NCBI GenBank assembly: GCA_025345505.1
Contig: JANVCC010000077.1
Coordinates: forward strand, 3,380,446 to 3,444,445
Direction of reading: 5' to 3'
DNA length: 64,000 nt
Origin: Todiramphus chloris collaris
Taxonomy: Eukaryota; Chordata; Aves; Coraciiformes; Alcedinidae
Positions 24,803 through 36,100 of the stretch are shown here, one piece after another (position 1 is the first letter of the stretch; each line of letters starts with the position of its first letter). Made by a program: the position numbers and the translations under genes. Under the pieces are notes generated by a model. The model worked only from the letters and a program-made list of their open reading frames with translations, was not told where the DNA came from and made no database searches.

Positions 24803-27643
24803 ACTTCAAAATCAGGGGAAAAAGGCAGAACAAACTTAATCTAAGTGCATGGTTCATAGACATGTACATGGAAAAGTACAATGGCACAGATTTCTTTGTC
24901 TAGTGAAAAACTGAACAGGCTCCCTTGAGCTTTGGTGTATAACATTGATTTACACCTTCTGAGAATCTGTCCTGGGAAACTAGTGAGGCTAATTCATCTT
25001 TAAAAGAAAAGAAAAAAAAAAAATCATCTTAATCCATTTAACATTCAAATATCCCATTAACCTAAATTAAACGCTTTCTTGTTGGTTTTTAATTTAGCAC
25101 ATAGACCCCCAAAATGGAAAGGCCACTTACGATTACAAATCCCATAGTGAAGCCACCACACACTCTGACTTACAGTCATTCTTATCATCCCAAACATGTT
25201 TCTCAGTTTGGCAAGCAGGAAACCTTTTTTCCATGTGTGCATGTGCGCACGTATGCCAGTAGATTTTCACCTATGTGCTTTTCTGTTAATGTTCATTAAT
25301 TGGTGTGGTTCTGGCAAACTAATAAAGGGAAGGAAAGGGATATATGGGCATTATATTTTTTCTTGAGGGTTCCTGGATTCTACAGAAATGGTTCAAGGGG
25401 ACTAAAACCACCCATAAAGTATGCATCAAAAGGAGAGCCCATGAAAATTTCTCTGCATTACCTGGCAGCTCAGGCAGGAGGCTGCCACTGAACAGGCAGG
25501 CTCAGTTTTCCTTGAAGGTTCATTCAAAATCTCAGACAGCTCGGAACTCTCCTGAAAAACAAAACATCAGGGTACTTGTCATCATGGCAAAAGGTCCTTT
25601 CACAGACAGACAGGAGCAAATGCTTTCAGAATGGCCATGCCATGTTCCTGTCATGTGGAGCATTCAAGGAAGATTTAGGCATGAGCATAAGCTGGAGAAA
25701 CACTTCTAGAGCTCTTGAGATACAAAGACTATTTTTTATACAACCTGTTGATATTCCTTCCCTGACGATGACACCCTGAATTATGCAGGAGAGAAAACAT
25801 TGCCTAATTTGTTTCAAAAGCAGACCAGTGATAGATATAGCAATAAAGATAGCTTAATTAACTGGAAGGTATGTGCAGAGTTAAGTTTTTAGGTACCCAA
25901 ATTATCTATCTGGTCTTTTTGCTCAGCTCTCTATATACCATATTCCTCCAGCACATATTAGTTCACTGGGCTCAAGGGGTGTTGAGTCTGTTGAGTGATG
26001 AAAAGTGTCTTGTGTGGCCTTACACCACAGCTGGTATGAAGATAATTGTAATTTTTGAGTTGTATTTGTAATGCAATGCAACAGCATTTGGTGAATCTGT
26101 CATGTGCTCACACAGGTGAAGCTGTGTGACACGCAGGAAAAAAAATAAATCATTAAGGCAGAGAGAAAGCATCCTAGAAGAAGGTTTCACTCTGCAGCAG
26201 TCAGGGGACTTTTGTCCCAAAGATAGCATACACAAGGCATCCAAACAAACTCCCTTTCTCCTTCCTCCTCAGTGGTTACCCTACTGCAAAGAGCTGGACT
26301 CACTGTCTGTGATCTGACAAACTGTGGCTATGCTGGGCACACTTCCAGAATCCATTCTCACGGAGAAGTTGTGAGCCTCAGTGGCAGCCAGTATAGCAGA
26401 AGCTCAGGTTATCTTGGTATTTATTAACCTTTCAGAGCTGCTCAGTTGTCTATGAGGAAGGATTATAATGAACCTCATGACACCTACCCAGAGGAGTAGC
26501 TCATGAGAACAAAAGTATTGTCCCTCACCACATGAATTCACATCTCTTTCCAACCCCATTCCCATGGATTGGTGCAAGAAAACTGGTGTATCTTCTCTTG
26601 CCCAGGACAGCCAAGTGATTCAGGGCAAGGTTTAATCTACTGAGCAAAAATAAGACTATTATTTCTTATTTTCATCTCTCCTTTTGAAATAAAAAGGAAT
26701 TCAATCCACCAAAATCCCAGTGGATGCACCAGCCTCCTAGTCATCTGTCTTAAGAGAGAATGAAATGAATTTAATCTCCATAGATTGTATTGCACGCTGC
26801 ATTGCCAGCTGTCTTCTAGCAGCGGCTGCCATTGCTCAAAGGTCATAGTACAAATCCCTTGATTAAAAAACAACAACAAACACATTTTAAACAGGCAAAA
26901 CCATAAGACACTGCCATAAAGCAGATTATGTGAAGTAGATGCTGTTAAAACAGTTTAAATGCCTCTTTCAGGCATGAGTTTAGTTATCTCAAAGCATATT
27001 AGAGAGAGCAATACAATTTAATGGCCAGCAGTAAAGTGTTTATGCGTGGCCCTGAACACAGTATTGCTGAACCACAGAACATGTTAACTTTGCCACACAG
27101 GTCAGTCCTACCCAGCAAACAGAGGTTGGGCCCCCACTGGAGCTGACATTAGATGTGCTCAGGGGGAGCTCAGCAGAGACACCCTGGAAAGCCCTCAAAT
27201 GGGGAAATGAGGAAACCAGTGCTGCTGCAAGGCTGTCAGGGCAGCAGGTCTCGAACCTCCTGATTCAGTCAAAGAGTACATGCATTGTGTGTGTGTATTG
27301 AGACAGCCCCTGAGAGGATATCATTGAATTTCAACCTAAAAGTAATTGGTTTTGCAGCCCAGCATGAAGGCTGGAGTTCTTCCATGCTGACTTACGCAGT
27401 CAGTGGGAATCTTGGTTTTACAAGGTAACTGCAAGGTTCCTTGATTCTTTCCTTGGTTATGTTGTGGTGCACCCTAGGACACGCCAGCATTGGTGCCATC
27501 TCAGAGATGGTGCTGATGGTCATTCAGTGTCAGCCACAAACTTCTGATGGACCAACCCTATGAGTGCAAACCTGTCAGTGCATATGGACACCAGTAAAGA
27601 CATGGCCATACACAAAACACATGGTTCTCCTCATCCTTACCAC

Positions 27644-27745
27644 CCACCCCCAAAAAACAAAAAAAAATTAAAAAAAAAACCAAAACCACCAAAAAAAAAA
27701 ACCAAAACCACCAGAAAAAAAAAAGAAGAAGAAGAAAGAAGGAAA
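27644..27745 (+). repeat. A-rich low-complexity tract with a 22-bp tandem unit
   Basis: Mostly A with short C pairs. The unit CCAAAACCACC plus about eleven A starts at 27680 and again at 27702 (period 22). It ends in an AAG/AAGA run. The frames crossing it (Lys/Pro-rich on +, Trp/Phe/Val-rich on minus) are composition artefacts. Confidence 0.9.
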
Positions 27746-28989
27746 TGTATAACATTTTGAGTATTTACAATGACAACAGAATGAGAGGCAGATATTAGGA
27801 GTCCATGCCATTAGCCAAGATGCCAGGTTGAGATTCAGAAATATGATCTCCTTTTTCTGATCTGTCAGTAACTGTCACGTGCCACACTGCAAGTCACTTT
27901 ACAAGCCACCCATTCCCAACTGTGTTTTTATTTAGACTATTGGATTTCTGCTTTTCCATGCATTTGTGTATCACCTAAACATGATCTAGAGTGGAGCACC
28001 TACGCATTTCCATCATAACAAGCGACCTCAGCTTGTCAGCGTGAGAAAACATCTAAAGTATGTTTGTCTGAAAGGTGTCAGGAAAGATACAAATGGTAAT
28101 GTGAACTCTTTCCTGCAGTCATATTACTTTCATAAGTTCATCCTCTTTCCAAAGCTATCAGATATGCTTCTGGCTTTTCAATACTTCTATTTGCCTCTTC
28201 TTGGGCATTCAAGTCTCAGAGAGCTTTTGCTTCAGACAGCAGGCCAGCTGGTTACACCTGGCTATGTGGTTGCCTGATGCTGCCTTTTCAAAGCCCAAGA
28301 GCTCATTTAATATCAAAGGCCATGTTGTGTTAGGGACAAAGCTCAGAAACAGCCTGTGACACAGTCAAGTACCTTATTGCTAAGTCTTGTTTCCTGGACT
28401 CTGTTGTGTTGTTCCCATGGTTTTGCCCTTCCCTCAGCCCATTGGGAGCCACAGCTCTATAACAGAGAGATTGCAGTCTCCCATGGGAGAGCTCTGGCTC
28501 AGGCACAGAAAGCAGTGCCCTCCTCTGCCTGCAGCTCTCCAAACCAGGTTTAGTTAGAAAGTGCGCAGAAAATGGAAATGAAGAGAGGGTCAATTCAGAG
28601 AATCCCCTGCTCATCCCAGCTGTACCCTCAAAAAAGGCAAAGAGGAATGGAAAGGAGCTGGAACACTGCCATAAGTAGCAGAAGGTGATGCATATTCAGG
28701 ATGACTGGAGCAAGCAGAGATGTATGCATGAGCACAGCTTTTTCTTTTCCTTAGAGCATGCATTACAATATTCCTTAAATAGGTAAAAAAATGTTTTAGT
28801 CAGTTCTATTTGTTTTCAGCTGGGACGTGTGGATAGGAAATGAGATGAGTGTGAAGGGGGCTTGCATTTTAATTTGCAAACTGGCTAACTTTTTATGCTT
28901 TAACCTCCCTCATCTTTGCTTGTCTCGCAGGGCTATGCTAACCTCTCTTGCAGAATGAAGCAGGGAAGGGGTTGTGTTATACATACAAC

Positions 28990-28991
<2 letters not shown>

Positions 28992-29021
<30 letters not shown>
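28992..29021 (+). repeat. T30 homopolymer
   Basis: Thirty consecutive T residues, the longest homopolymer in the window. On the minus strand it is an A30 run preceded, four bases upstream, by AATAAA. On the + strand it forms a pyrimidine tract leading into TTATTACTAG at 29027-29036. Confidence 0.95.
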
Positions 29022-29027
<6 letters not shown>

Positions 29028-29036
29028 TATTACTAG

Positions 29037-29180
29037 CCTGTCTGCGCAGCCCAGGTGCCTAGAGGAACCCCGCAACACGGCCTGGTGAAGCACTTCAATG
29101 ACATTGCTGTAAATGCTTTCATGTTGGGCTGGGCTGGTACATTTACTCTTTATCGAAGTATTCTGTTATTTTATAAATAG
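29037..29180 (+). other. Possible terminal coding exon, 47 codons plus stop (unidentified)
   Basis: Follows the T30 tract and an ACTAG acceptor-like site. The frame starting at 29037 stays open for 47 codons and stops at TAG 29178-29180. The first half is GC-rich with several CpGs (GTPQHGLVKHF region). The second half would be a short hydrophobic, membrane-like helix (NAFMLGWAGTFTLY), ending in a Lys. I do not recognise it. It has no in-frame Met near the start, so it would have to be spliced. The opposite reading, a minus-strand retrocopy tail, is discussed in the findings. This is mainly an observation. Confidence 0.15.
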
Positions 29181-31646
29181 GAATAGTGATGCCTGCAGCA
29201 TGTCACTGCCATGTATGAGGCGTCATTCTGATATTATACCTTTATCCCAGAGCTCATAGGTGCTGCAAAGCATTCAGTGTACCCCCTCAAGGTCAACAGA
29301 CCTGTCCTTGGCCTTGCTTCAGGTTACCCTCTTCATGAAACTGAAGTGCTGCTATCATTGCTTATCAATACACTGGCTTGGACTGTGCATCTGCTGATTA
29401 CCTTTAGTTATGGCTCAACCTGGTTATCCTTAAACTTTATTTGACATGTGCACAATTTTACACATGTACCAAGCAATGCAAGTTGTTGATTATTACACGG
29501 CTGTTAGGTTTGGCTACTTAAGAGACTGATCATCCAAGCCAACAAGTAATGAATTCTCTTTGCAGCTTGCTGTCCTCATTTGGATAAGCAATTGACTAAG
29601 CAAGAGGCTGTTTTTAATTTGTGCTGGTAGTGAACAGCTCAGCTGTTACTCCTCATATGACACAAAGGAACATCTCACCTTTTTCCCATCCGTTATGCAC
29701 TGCTTCCCTCTCCATCACGCCATACCTAGCTACTGCAGCAAGAGTTATTACATTCATTTTTCCTTATGTTTTTGGAGGAGAAACTCATATGCCTCTTGGC
29801 TCAGGTGGATGAACGGTCTCCTGAAATCACCAAATCCTAGCCTCAGGAAGCAATGGGAATGTAAAGCTTTAAGCCCACCCATTTTAAAAACAGCCTGCAT
29901 GAGATGAATATATATATCTTTTTTGCTGAATTTTAGTAGTTGAGCCTTAGACAGCTTCCGGTATGAAGGGTGCTACTTCATGAGTTTCATGACTTTTTTT
30001 TTTTTTTAAATGAATCTTGAAAAAGACTATGCCTGGAATGGGGCCTATGTTTACTGGCTGTATAGGAAATAGGCTCCTAATGCATTAGTTAAATCAGGCA
30101 TATACGACTTCATGTATTCTAACCAGCCAGACTATCAGCTAATATAAATAAGCTAGGACCCACAAATGCCAGTAGACACTTTCAGATCTTGTCCAAAGGT
30201 TTCCCCCCACTGCAAGATTCATCTGTTCTCTTCCTCCTGATAGACAACAGAAGACTTTTGGGTTTTTTGACCAAATGTGTACACGTGAGGGAAATTGCTA
30301 CAAAGGAAATGAAGTATTCGCATGCAACAAAATTGCCTCAGCATTTGGAAAGCAGGAAGAAAAGGGAAAGTAGGAAAATGGAGAGGAAAAAGAAAAAAAA
30401 AAGAAAAAAAGAAAAAAAAAAATCCATGCTTGTTGCATAATGCACCTTGTGGGGATTTTCAAGAGCAGTGGAATTACATGTTACTTATTGGTAATCACAT
30501 GTCTAACAAGGTGTTCAGTATCTGCTGACTTAAGTAGCTAAAGGAAGCAGGAGTATTTCTCTTATCAATATTTAAACGTCTCATAAAATCCCTGCTAACT
30601 GGATTATCACCATGTTAGAGCTGGCACTGTGCAGGTCTAGCTGCCAGACCAGTATGAATAACAGAAGAGTGTATTATCTATGCGTGTCTGTTTGTACACA
30701 GTTTTGTCCCTTTTTCTCTTTGCTTTAGAGAGATCTGGGACACTTCCACAGGGTGTGTGCACCAGAGTATTCCACAGCTAACTGGCATATAGAAAAGCTG
30801 GGACACTTTTTCTAACAGTGAGAACTGAAGACGAGTGCAAGTTTTCACTGCCTACCCCAGTGATTCAAAAAAACATTAGGAACCTTGCATACATCCTGAA
30901 AAACAGTAAAATTGACAAGAAGATAATTTTAAGAATCATTACAGATTTTCCTCTCTGCTTGAGCCAGGCTCTGAAGCATTAGAATTGAAATTTCTTTAAA
31001 ATGAAGAGATCCAAACCCTTACATATTTATACAAACTAATGATTAATTTCTAACAAAACAGGACTCCAGAAAATGGGCATTTAAATAAATAGAACCACTA
31101 TGCAGTTCCTAGTAGAGTGGAAAAGTAACCACTCCCCCCTTCAAAACTAACAACAGTGGGAGAAAAAAAAAAAGTATTGATTTTAGGGACAAATACATTA
31201 ACATACATTATTAAAAAACCAGAAACTATTTTCTTGCAACTGTAATGAACAGTGTAATGAGATGAGTTATTATGAGCCACTTTCAAGTAGTTAACACCAG
31301 TCAGCATCAGTTATTGGTTGTTTATCTCAAGTGAGCCAGAGAGGGAGTGGGAGAAGGTGTTTAGTAGGCTGGAATCTAGCTTATTTTCTAGGTTTTTGAC
31401 ATGGCCCTGGAGGATCTGCTCTTCTCAGAAACAAGAAGTTTTGGGGAAAAGGAAAAGGGCATTTGTTAGGACTGAGTAGGTTTCATCATGACTTCACATC
31501 ACATGCTACTGCTCTCTGATGTGTGAGCCCATCTTCCTCAGAAGCCACTAGGAATACTTGGGGCTCCCTTTCAAGTTGTAGGAATGACCACACTAAAGGT
31601 ATGATGAGAGGTTTTGAACTGAGTTTGCTACTGTGGAAGAGGATGG

Positions 31647-31685
31647 TCTTCCTTCTTCCTTCTTCCTTCTCCTCCTCCTCCTTCT
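31647..31685 (+). repeat. Pyrimidine tract (CTT/CTC-rich)
   Basis: An uninterrupted run of 39 C/T bases built of CTTC and CTC units. The complementary strand gives the Glu/Lys-rich run of the overlapping minus-strand frame, which I regard as an artefact. Confidence 0.9.
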
Positions 31686-31959
31686 GATTCCTTCTCTTTC
31701 CCTGTGCCAATTCATGTGATCCCTGCTGAACTGATTCATCTCTCAAAGCAGGCAGAAAGCACTTTATTTTTCAGTGTTTGTGACTTTTCTGATTGCTTAT
31801 TGGGCAGAATCAATTCACCAAACATCTGGAGAACATCAAACCAGCCCAAGCAGATAAACAGAGATAACAGAGCAGCACTTTTTTTGGTGTCACCAAGACT
31901 AATTCTGTTTGTCTCACCCCACTGCACCTTAAAGAATAGAGAATAAGGCATTGGCAAAT

Positions 31960-32806
31960 GTGGAAGGGATGCCATCCAGAGGGACCTTGACAACCTGGAG
32001 AGGTGGGCCCATGACAACCTCATGAAGTTCAACAAAGCCAAATGCAAGGTCCTCCATCTGGGTCGGAGCAATCCTAAGCACCAATATAGGCTGGGCAGTG
32101 ACTGGCTTGAGAGTAGCCATGAAGAAAAGGACATGGGAGTGCTGGTGGATGAGAAGCTCAACATGAGCCATCAGTGTGCTCTCGCGGCCCAGAGGGCCAA
32201 TTGTACCCTGGGCTGCATCAAGAGAAGCATGGCCAGCAGGTTGAGGGAACTGATTCTCACCCTCTACTCCACTCTCGTGAGACCCCACCTGGAGTACTGC
32301 ATCCATTTCTTGGAGCTTCTATTACAGGAAGGATATGGATGTGCTGGAACATGTCCAGAGAAGGGCCACGAGGATGATCAGAGCGCTGGAGAACCTCTCC
32401 TGTGAAAACAGACTGAGAGAGTTGGGGTTGTTCAGTCTGGAAAAGAAAAGGCTCCAAGGAGACCTTATTGTGGCCTTCCAGTATCTGAAGGGAGCTACTA
32501 GAAAACTGGTGAGGGACTTTTTAGGCTGTGGGGCAGTGATAGGACTGGAGGGAATGGATTAAAACTAGAGATAGGTCGATTCAGGTTAGACATTAGGAAG
32601 AATTTCTTCCCCATGAGGGTGGTGAGACACTGGAGCAGGTTGCCCAGAGAGGTGGTGGAAGCCCCATCCTTGGAAGTTTTTATGCCCAGGCTGGATGGGG
32701 CTCTGAGCAACCTGCTCTAGTGGGAGGTGTCCCTGCGATTGGCAGAGGGGTTGGAACTAGATGATCTTTAAGGTCCCTTCCAACCCTGTCAATTCTATGA
32801 TTCTTT
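31960..32806 (+). mobile_element. CR1 LINE, 5'-truncated, with full 3' terminus
   Basis: Starts within ORF2 (GCCATCCAGAGGGACCTTGA near 31971) and runs through the C-terminal RT region, the 3' UTR and the terminal ATTCTATGATTCT near 32792-32804. The 3' UTR shows the canonical order: TGCCCAGAGAGGTGGTGGAA, GAGCAACCTGCTCTAGTGGG, GGGGTTGGAACTAGATGATC and TTTAAGGTCCCTTCCAACCC. It is the best-preserved CR1 3' end in the window, so probably the youngest of the copies here. The exact 5' junction (31930-31965) is uncertain. Confidence 0.95.
32022..32700 (+). pseudogene. Broken CR1 ORF2 C-terminal region
   Basis: The frame 32022-32405 carries MKFNKAKCKVLHLGRSNPKH and VLVDEKLNMSHQCALAAQRA, then the [16 protein letters not shown] block. 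It then shifts, so that MDVLEHVQRRATRMIRALEN continues in another frame from 32335 to 32562, ending at a premature TAA. The final part (FFPMRVV-type codons near 32608) is in yet another frame. At least one indel lies around 32310-32335. The N-terminal endonuclease and RT active site are missing. No function is expected. Confidence 0.9.
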
Positions 32807-32965
32807 TCTATTATCATATAGAATAAATACTGTATGTGAGCATTACAGATCATTCTAACATTAAGATTGAAAGGAAACTTGGCTAGATGTGAGGAAAATG
32901 ATTTAAAATTAAGAAGAAATAGTGTTAGTGGTAGGAGAATCTTGCTAGGAGAATAATTCTGGAGA

Positions 32966-33178
32966 CTGAAACTTTTTTTTTCATTCAGGTTGGCTAGCAT
33001 TGGATGAAAACTTCTGTCCACAACTTCGTACAGGCTGTTGTAACAATCTAGAGCCGTATCAAAGACAGGTTTGATTCCTGCAGTCTGATTTCCCTTATGT
33101 CTTCGATGGATTAGCTGATGTAATGACAAACAGGTAATCCTCCTATAGAGGACACTATCCATAACAGAGTAACGACTT
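32966..33178 (-). other. Coding-like stretch on the minus strand (unidentified)
   Basis: Part of a 160-codon minus-strand frame whose far end runs into the 3' tip of the CR1 element. The part outside the CR1 reads coding-like: SVLYRRITCLSLHQLIHRRH and then TAGIKPVFDTALDCYNSLYE. The upstream edge at 33178 has GGTTTCAG, an acceptor-like site. No convincing GT donor follows; the frame drifts into low-complexity sequence after about 32980. Several CpGs occur inside, unlike the flanks. It could be a decayed exon, a real exon with an unusual donor, or chance. Confidence 0.18.
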
Positions 33179-36100
33179 CTGAAACCATATCAGTTCTTGA
33201 ACAACAGGTTCTTGCTCAAGTTCATGACTCCAGTGCAGCTATCCATATTTACACAGTAGTTCCCTATTCTGTTCACAATTAATCTAGCCTCTCTGTTGAC
33301 ATCAGCACACTTACTCATGCAATTTTGTAAGTAAGAGCACAGTCAGGCCTCCAGAGAGAAAAATCTCTTTATTTCCTGGAGCCACATATTTCCCAACTGC
33401 TTGTTATTTCCAGCATCTTCTATTTCTCCTGGCATGAAGGTACATTTCTCGCTTTAAATTTATTTCATCCAATCATTTTTCTGGTTTTCTGCCTCTTTTA
33501 CTGTATTTGTTTCCCCTGGGACACACTCACTGCACTCATTACTGTAATGATTTAATGGCTCTTAAATCTTTTCAGCCTTCATCAGTAAGCTTGCAGTTTC
33601 TCTCCCTCAATATTTAACACAACTGTACTGGAGGAGGGGGTGAAAGAAAGGGAGATAGGACACATTACATTAAACTGTTCTCCAGGAAAGTGCCTTTTAT
33701 AGAGAGATCTATGAACTGGGCTCTTCTACCTTTCCAACTTACATAGCCAATTATTAAATCTTTTTCCATACCTGAAAAATCTATTAAATAAATAAATAAA
33801 AAACCACCAACTAATTCCACTTTATGATCAAAATCCTTTTTCTACAGGGAAAGATAAAAAAGCAAAGTGATCTGTCTTCAAGGAACTCATCAAAACTGAA
33901 AGTACGACTTGCAGATATATAGGATGGCAGAGATTTCATCTCATGTTGAAGACGGATGGAAGTTCATGACGGTACTCTCTCTTTGTGTCTCTCTCTTGGC
34001 AACTCTCATATATATTTTTATTTTGCTTCCTTCCTCAGTGGGATCTTTATGTTTTGAGAAATTAGAAAGACTTTTCATAGAATAAATATTTTCTTGCCCC
34101 TGTGTACGTCTTTGGCTATTTGCACATTCCTCTACAAAACATGAACTCTCCCTTATGCGCTTTCTCCACAGCTGTACCTGTGCTGTGAGCTGTATGATGT
34201 ATAACACAGAGGAAAATGCAGGGCATCCTTGGAGAAGCATGGGTTTTACAGGACTGCAGTTCAAAACTCTGTTCATAACTTACTGCATAATGCTGGCAAA
34301 AGAGATGTCCTCCAACAGCTCTTCTAGAAATCTCTAATAATCACTCATCAAGATCCTGGTGCTGCAGGATATTCAAGGGACAGCCTAGTAGTGCCTTCCA
34401 TCTTGTTTAGCTGTTGGCGATATGTTGCAAGGAAGACTGTCTCCTGCTGAAATACCCCATTTCATAAAGATCACAAGCAGTTTTTGGAGGTATTGAAGGA
34501 GATACTGCAGCACGAAGAATGGTATTCAGAGAGACAGCTGGATGTGCTAAGTCAAGCTGAGATCAGGAGATATAACAGGAACTCAGCAATGGGCAATGAA
34601 ACCATGTATTACCTGAGATTTATACCTTTCTGTAGCTCCTGTATTGCTGGTTTTACTAAGAAAAAAAAAGACCTCTAAAAAACTGTTGGGTAAGATACAC
34701 TGGTGATATGATCACACCTAGCAATTCTAAGGATGCTGCAGAGGCTGCTGTGTACAGAAAATTATAGAGGTTCCTTTAGAATCTCTAAGCATGGGACAAG
34801 ATGTTATATTGCTGTAAGATAGCTTCAGGAATTTGCAGTTTTAATCAAACCTGCAATTGGTGGTGAAAGCAGATTGAAACTGGGGTGAGAATTCCCCTGC
34901 CCAAAGGAAAAGCAAGCTGCAGGGGCAGAGGACTTAAAGCAAAATTCTCCTCTCATCAAAGCTTGAGGGGTTCAGATCTCCCGGAAATAGATCTTCTTGA
35001 CAATCTTAGCTGCTGGCAAACTCAAATAATTGAAACAGGCAGCAAAATGAAGGAAAAAGTGAAAGACTTTTGGAAAGCTTTTTGGCTACCAGAAGGGGTG
35101 TTCCCCAGCGAAATGCTGGAGCCATGATAAACCAGTTCCAGTCAGCATTACTAACCATAGCTTTATGTCTGCTTTCCAGAGCCCAGACTGGCCTCTTGCT
35201 AGATCCAGAAGATCCAAGGTCCAGACCTCACTACCCACCTGTTCACAACAGCAGAAAGAAATCCTCTTTGTTAATAGCTTACATCCATAGAAACATCCCA
35301 AAGCAGCTCAGGAATGCCAAGGCACATGTACTAGAAGCCAGCAACAACTGTGTATTAGCAGTTATTTGTGGGTTTACTGCATTCATCAGTACAACCAAGC
35401 TCCTAACAGAATTTATCACAACTATAACCTGCAGGACAGCCTGTTACATTATGGGGCTTGTATGAGGGGAAGTGAATAGTAACTTCTGTCCTTCAGGTTG
35501 CCTCATAAATTTATACATAAACAACCTTTCTAGAAACTCCTTTTTTTGACTCAGAATGCTGGAGATTGCTTTGTATCAGTGTTACTCAGTGTGAAAGCCC
35601 AGAAATAGAGTGAGAAATAGGGGAGCTAAGATCAGTCACTAATTCCAGATGATCAACTTGAGAGTGATACAGCATAGGCTGTATCTGTCTGAAAATGATT
35701 ATCTACTAAGCGGACTCCTGAATCTGAACTAATCACCCTGAGCCCTCTCAGAGTGAGAAGAGAGGATCTGTGTGCAATTTTATAGACATTTAAAAGAAGG
35801 TAGATGGTCTGGGTTCCAGATGTGTATTTATTTCTGTCTACTGACTGTGAAGAAAGTATAATAAATAGTACAAGTAGAGATGTTCACACCATACACAGCT
35901 AAAGGTAAATCATAGCCCTGGGTCTGATCCTGTAAGGCATCACAGTTTATATATGCCATTGATACGAGCTATAGAGGGTAGGTGCTTCTGAGAAATCTGG
36001 AGAGCAATAAGTGGGTTTGAGCCCAAAATGGAGACACTGCAAATAGCTAACTGTCCTTGGAAATTGTTGACCTTAAAAAAGCACATACAGTGTTTGTCAA

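Larger units (their letters stand above)
19188..31959. other. Long unique block with low-complexity tracts, no gene called
   Basis: About 12.8 kb. Landmarks are T17 at 20554-20570, an AT-rich tandem pair at 24765-24802, an A-rich 22-bp tandem at 27680-27714, T30 at 28992-29021 followed by an exon-like stretch, a purine/A-rich tract near 30377-30422 and a pyrimidine tract at 31647-31685. Open stretches at 21964-22317, 22872-23213 and 25344-25709 overlap others and match no known family. No CpG island is apparent. Confidence 0.5.

Noticed and set aside
27558..27760. Lys/Pro-rich and Trp/Phe-rich open frames
   Set aside because: They are direct translations of an A-rich low-complexity tract on the two strands.
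31486..31746. Glu/Lys-rich minus-strand frame
   Set aside because: It is driven by the pyrimidine tract at 31647-31685 and not by a protein-like sequence.
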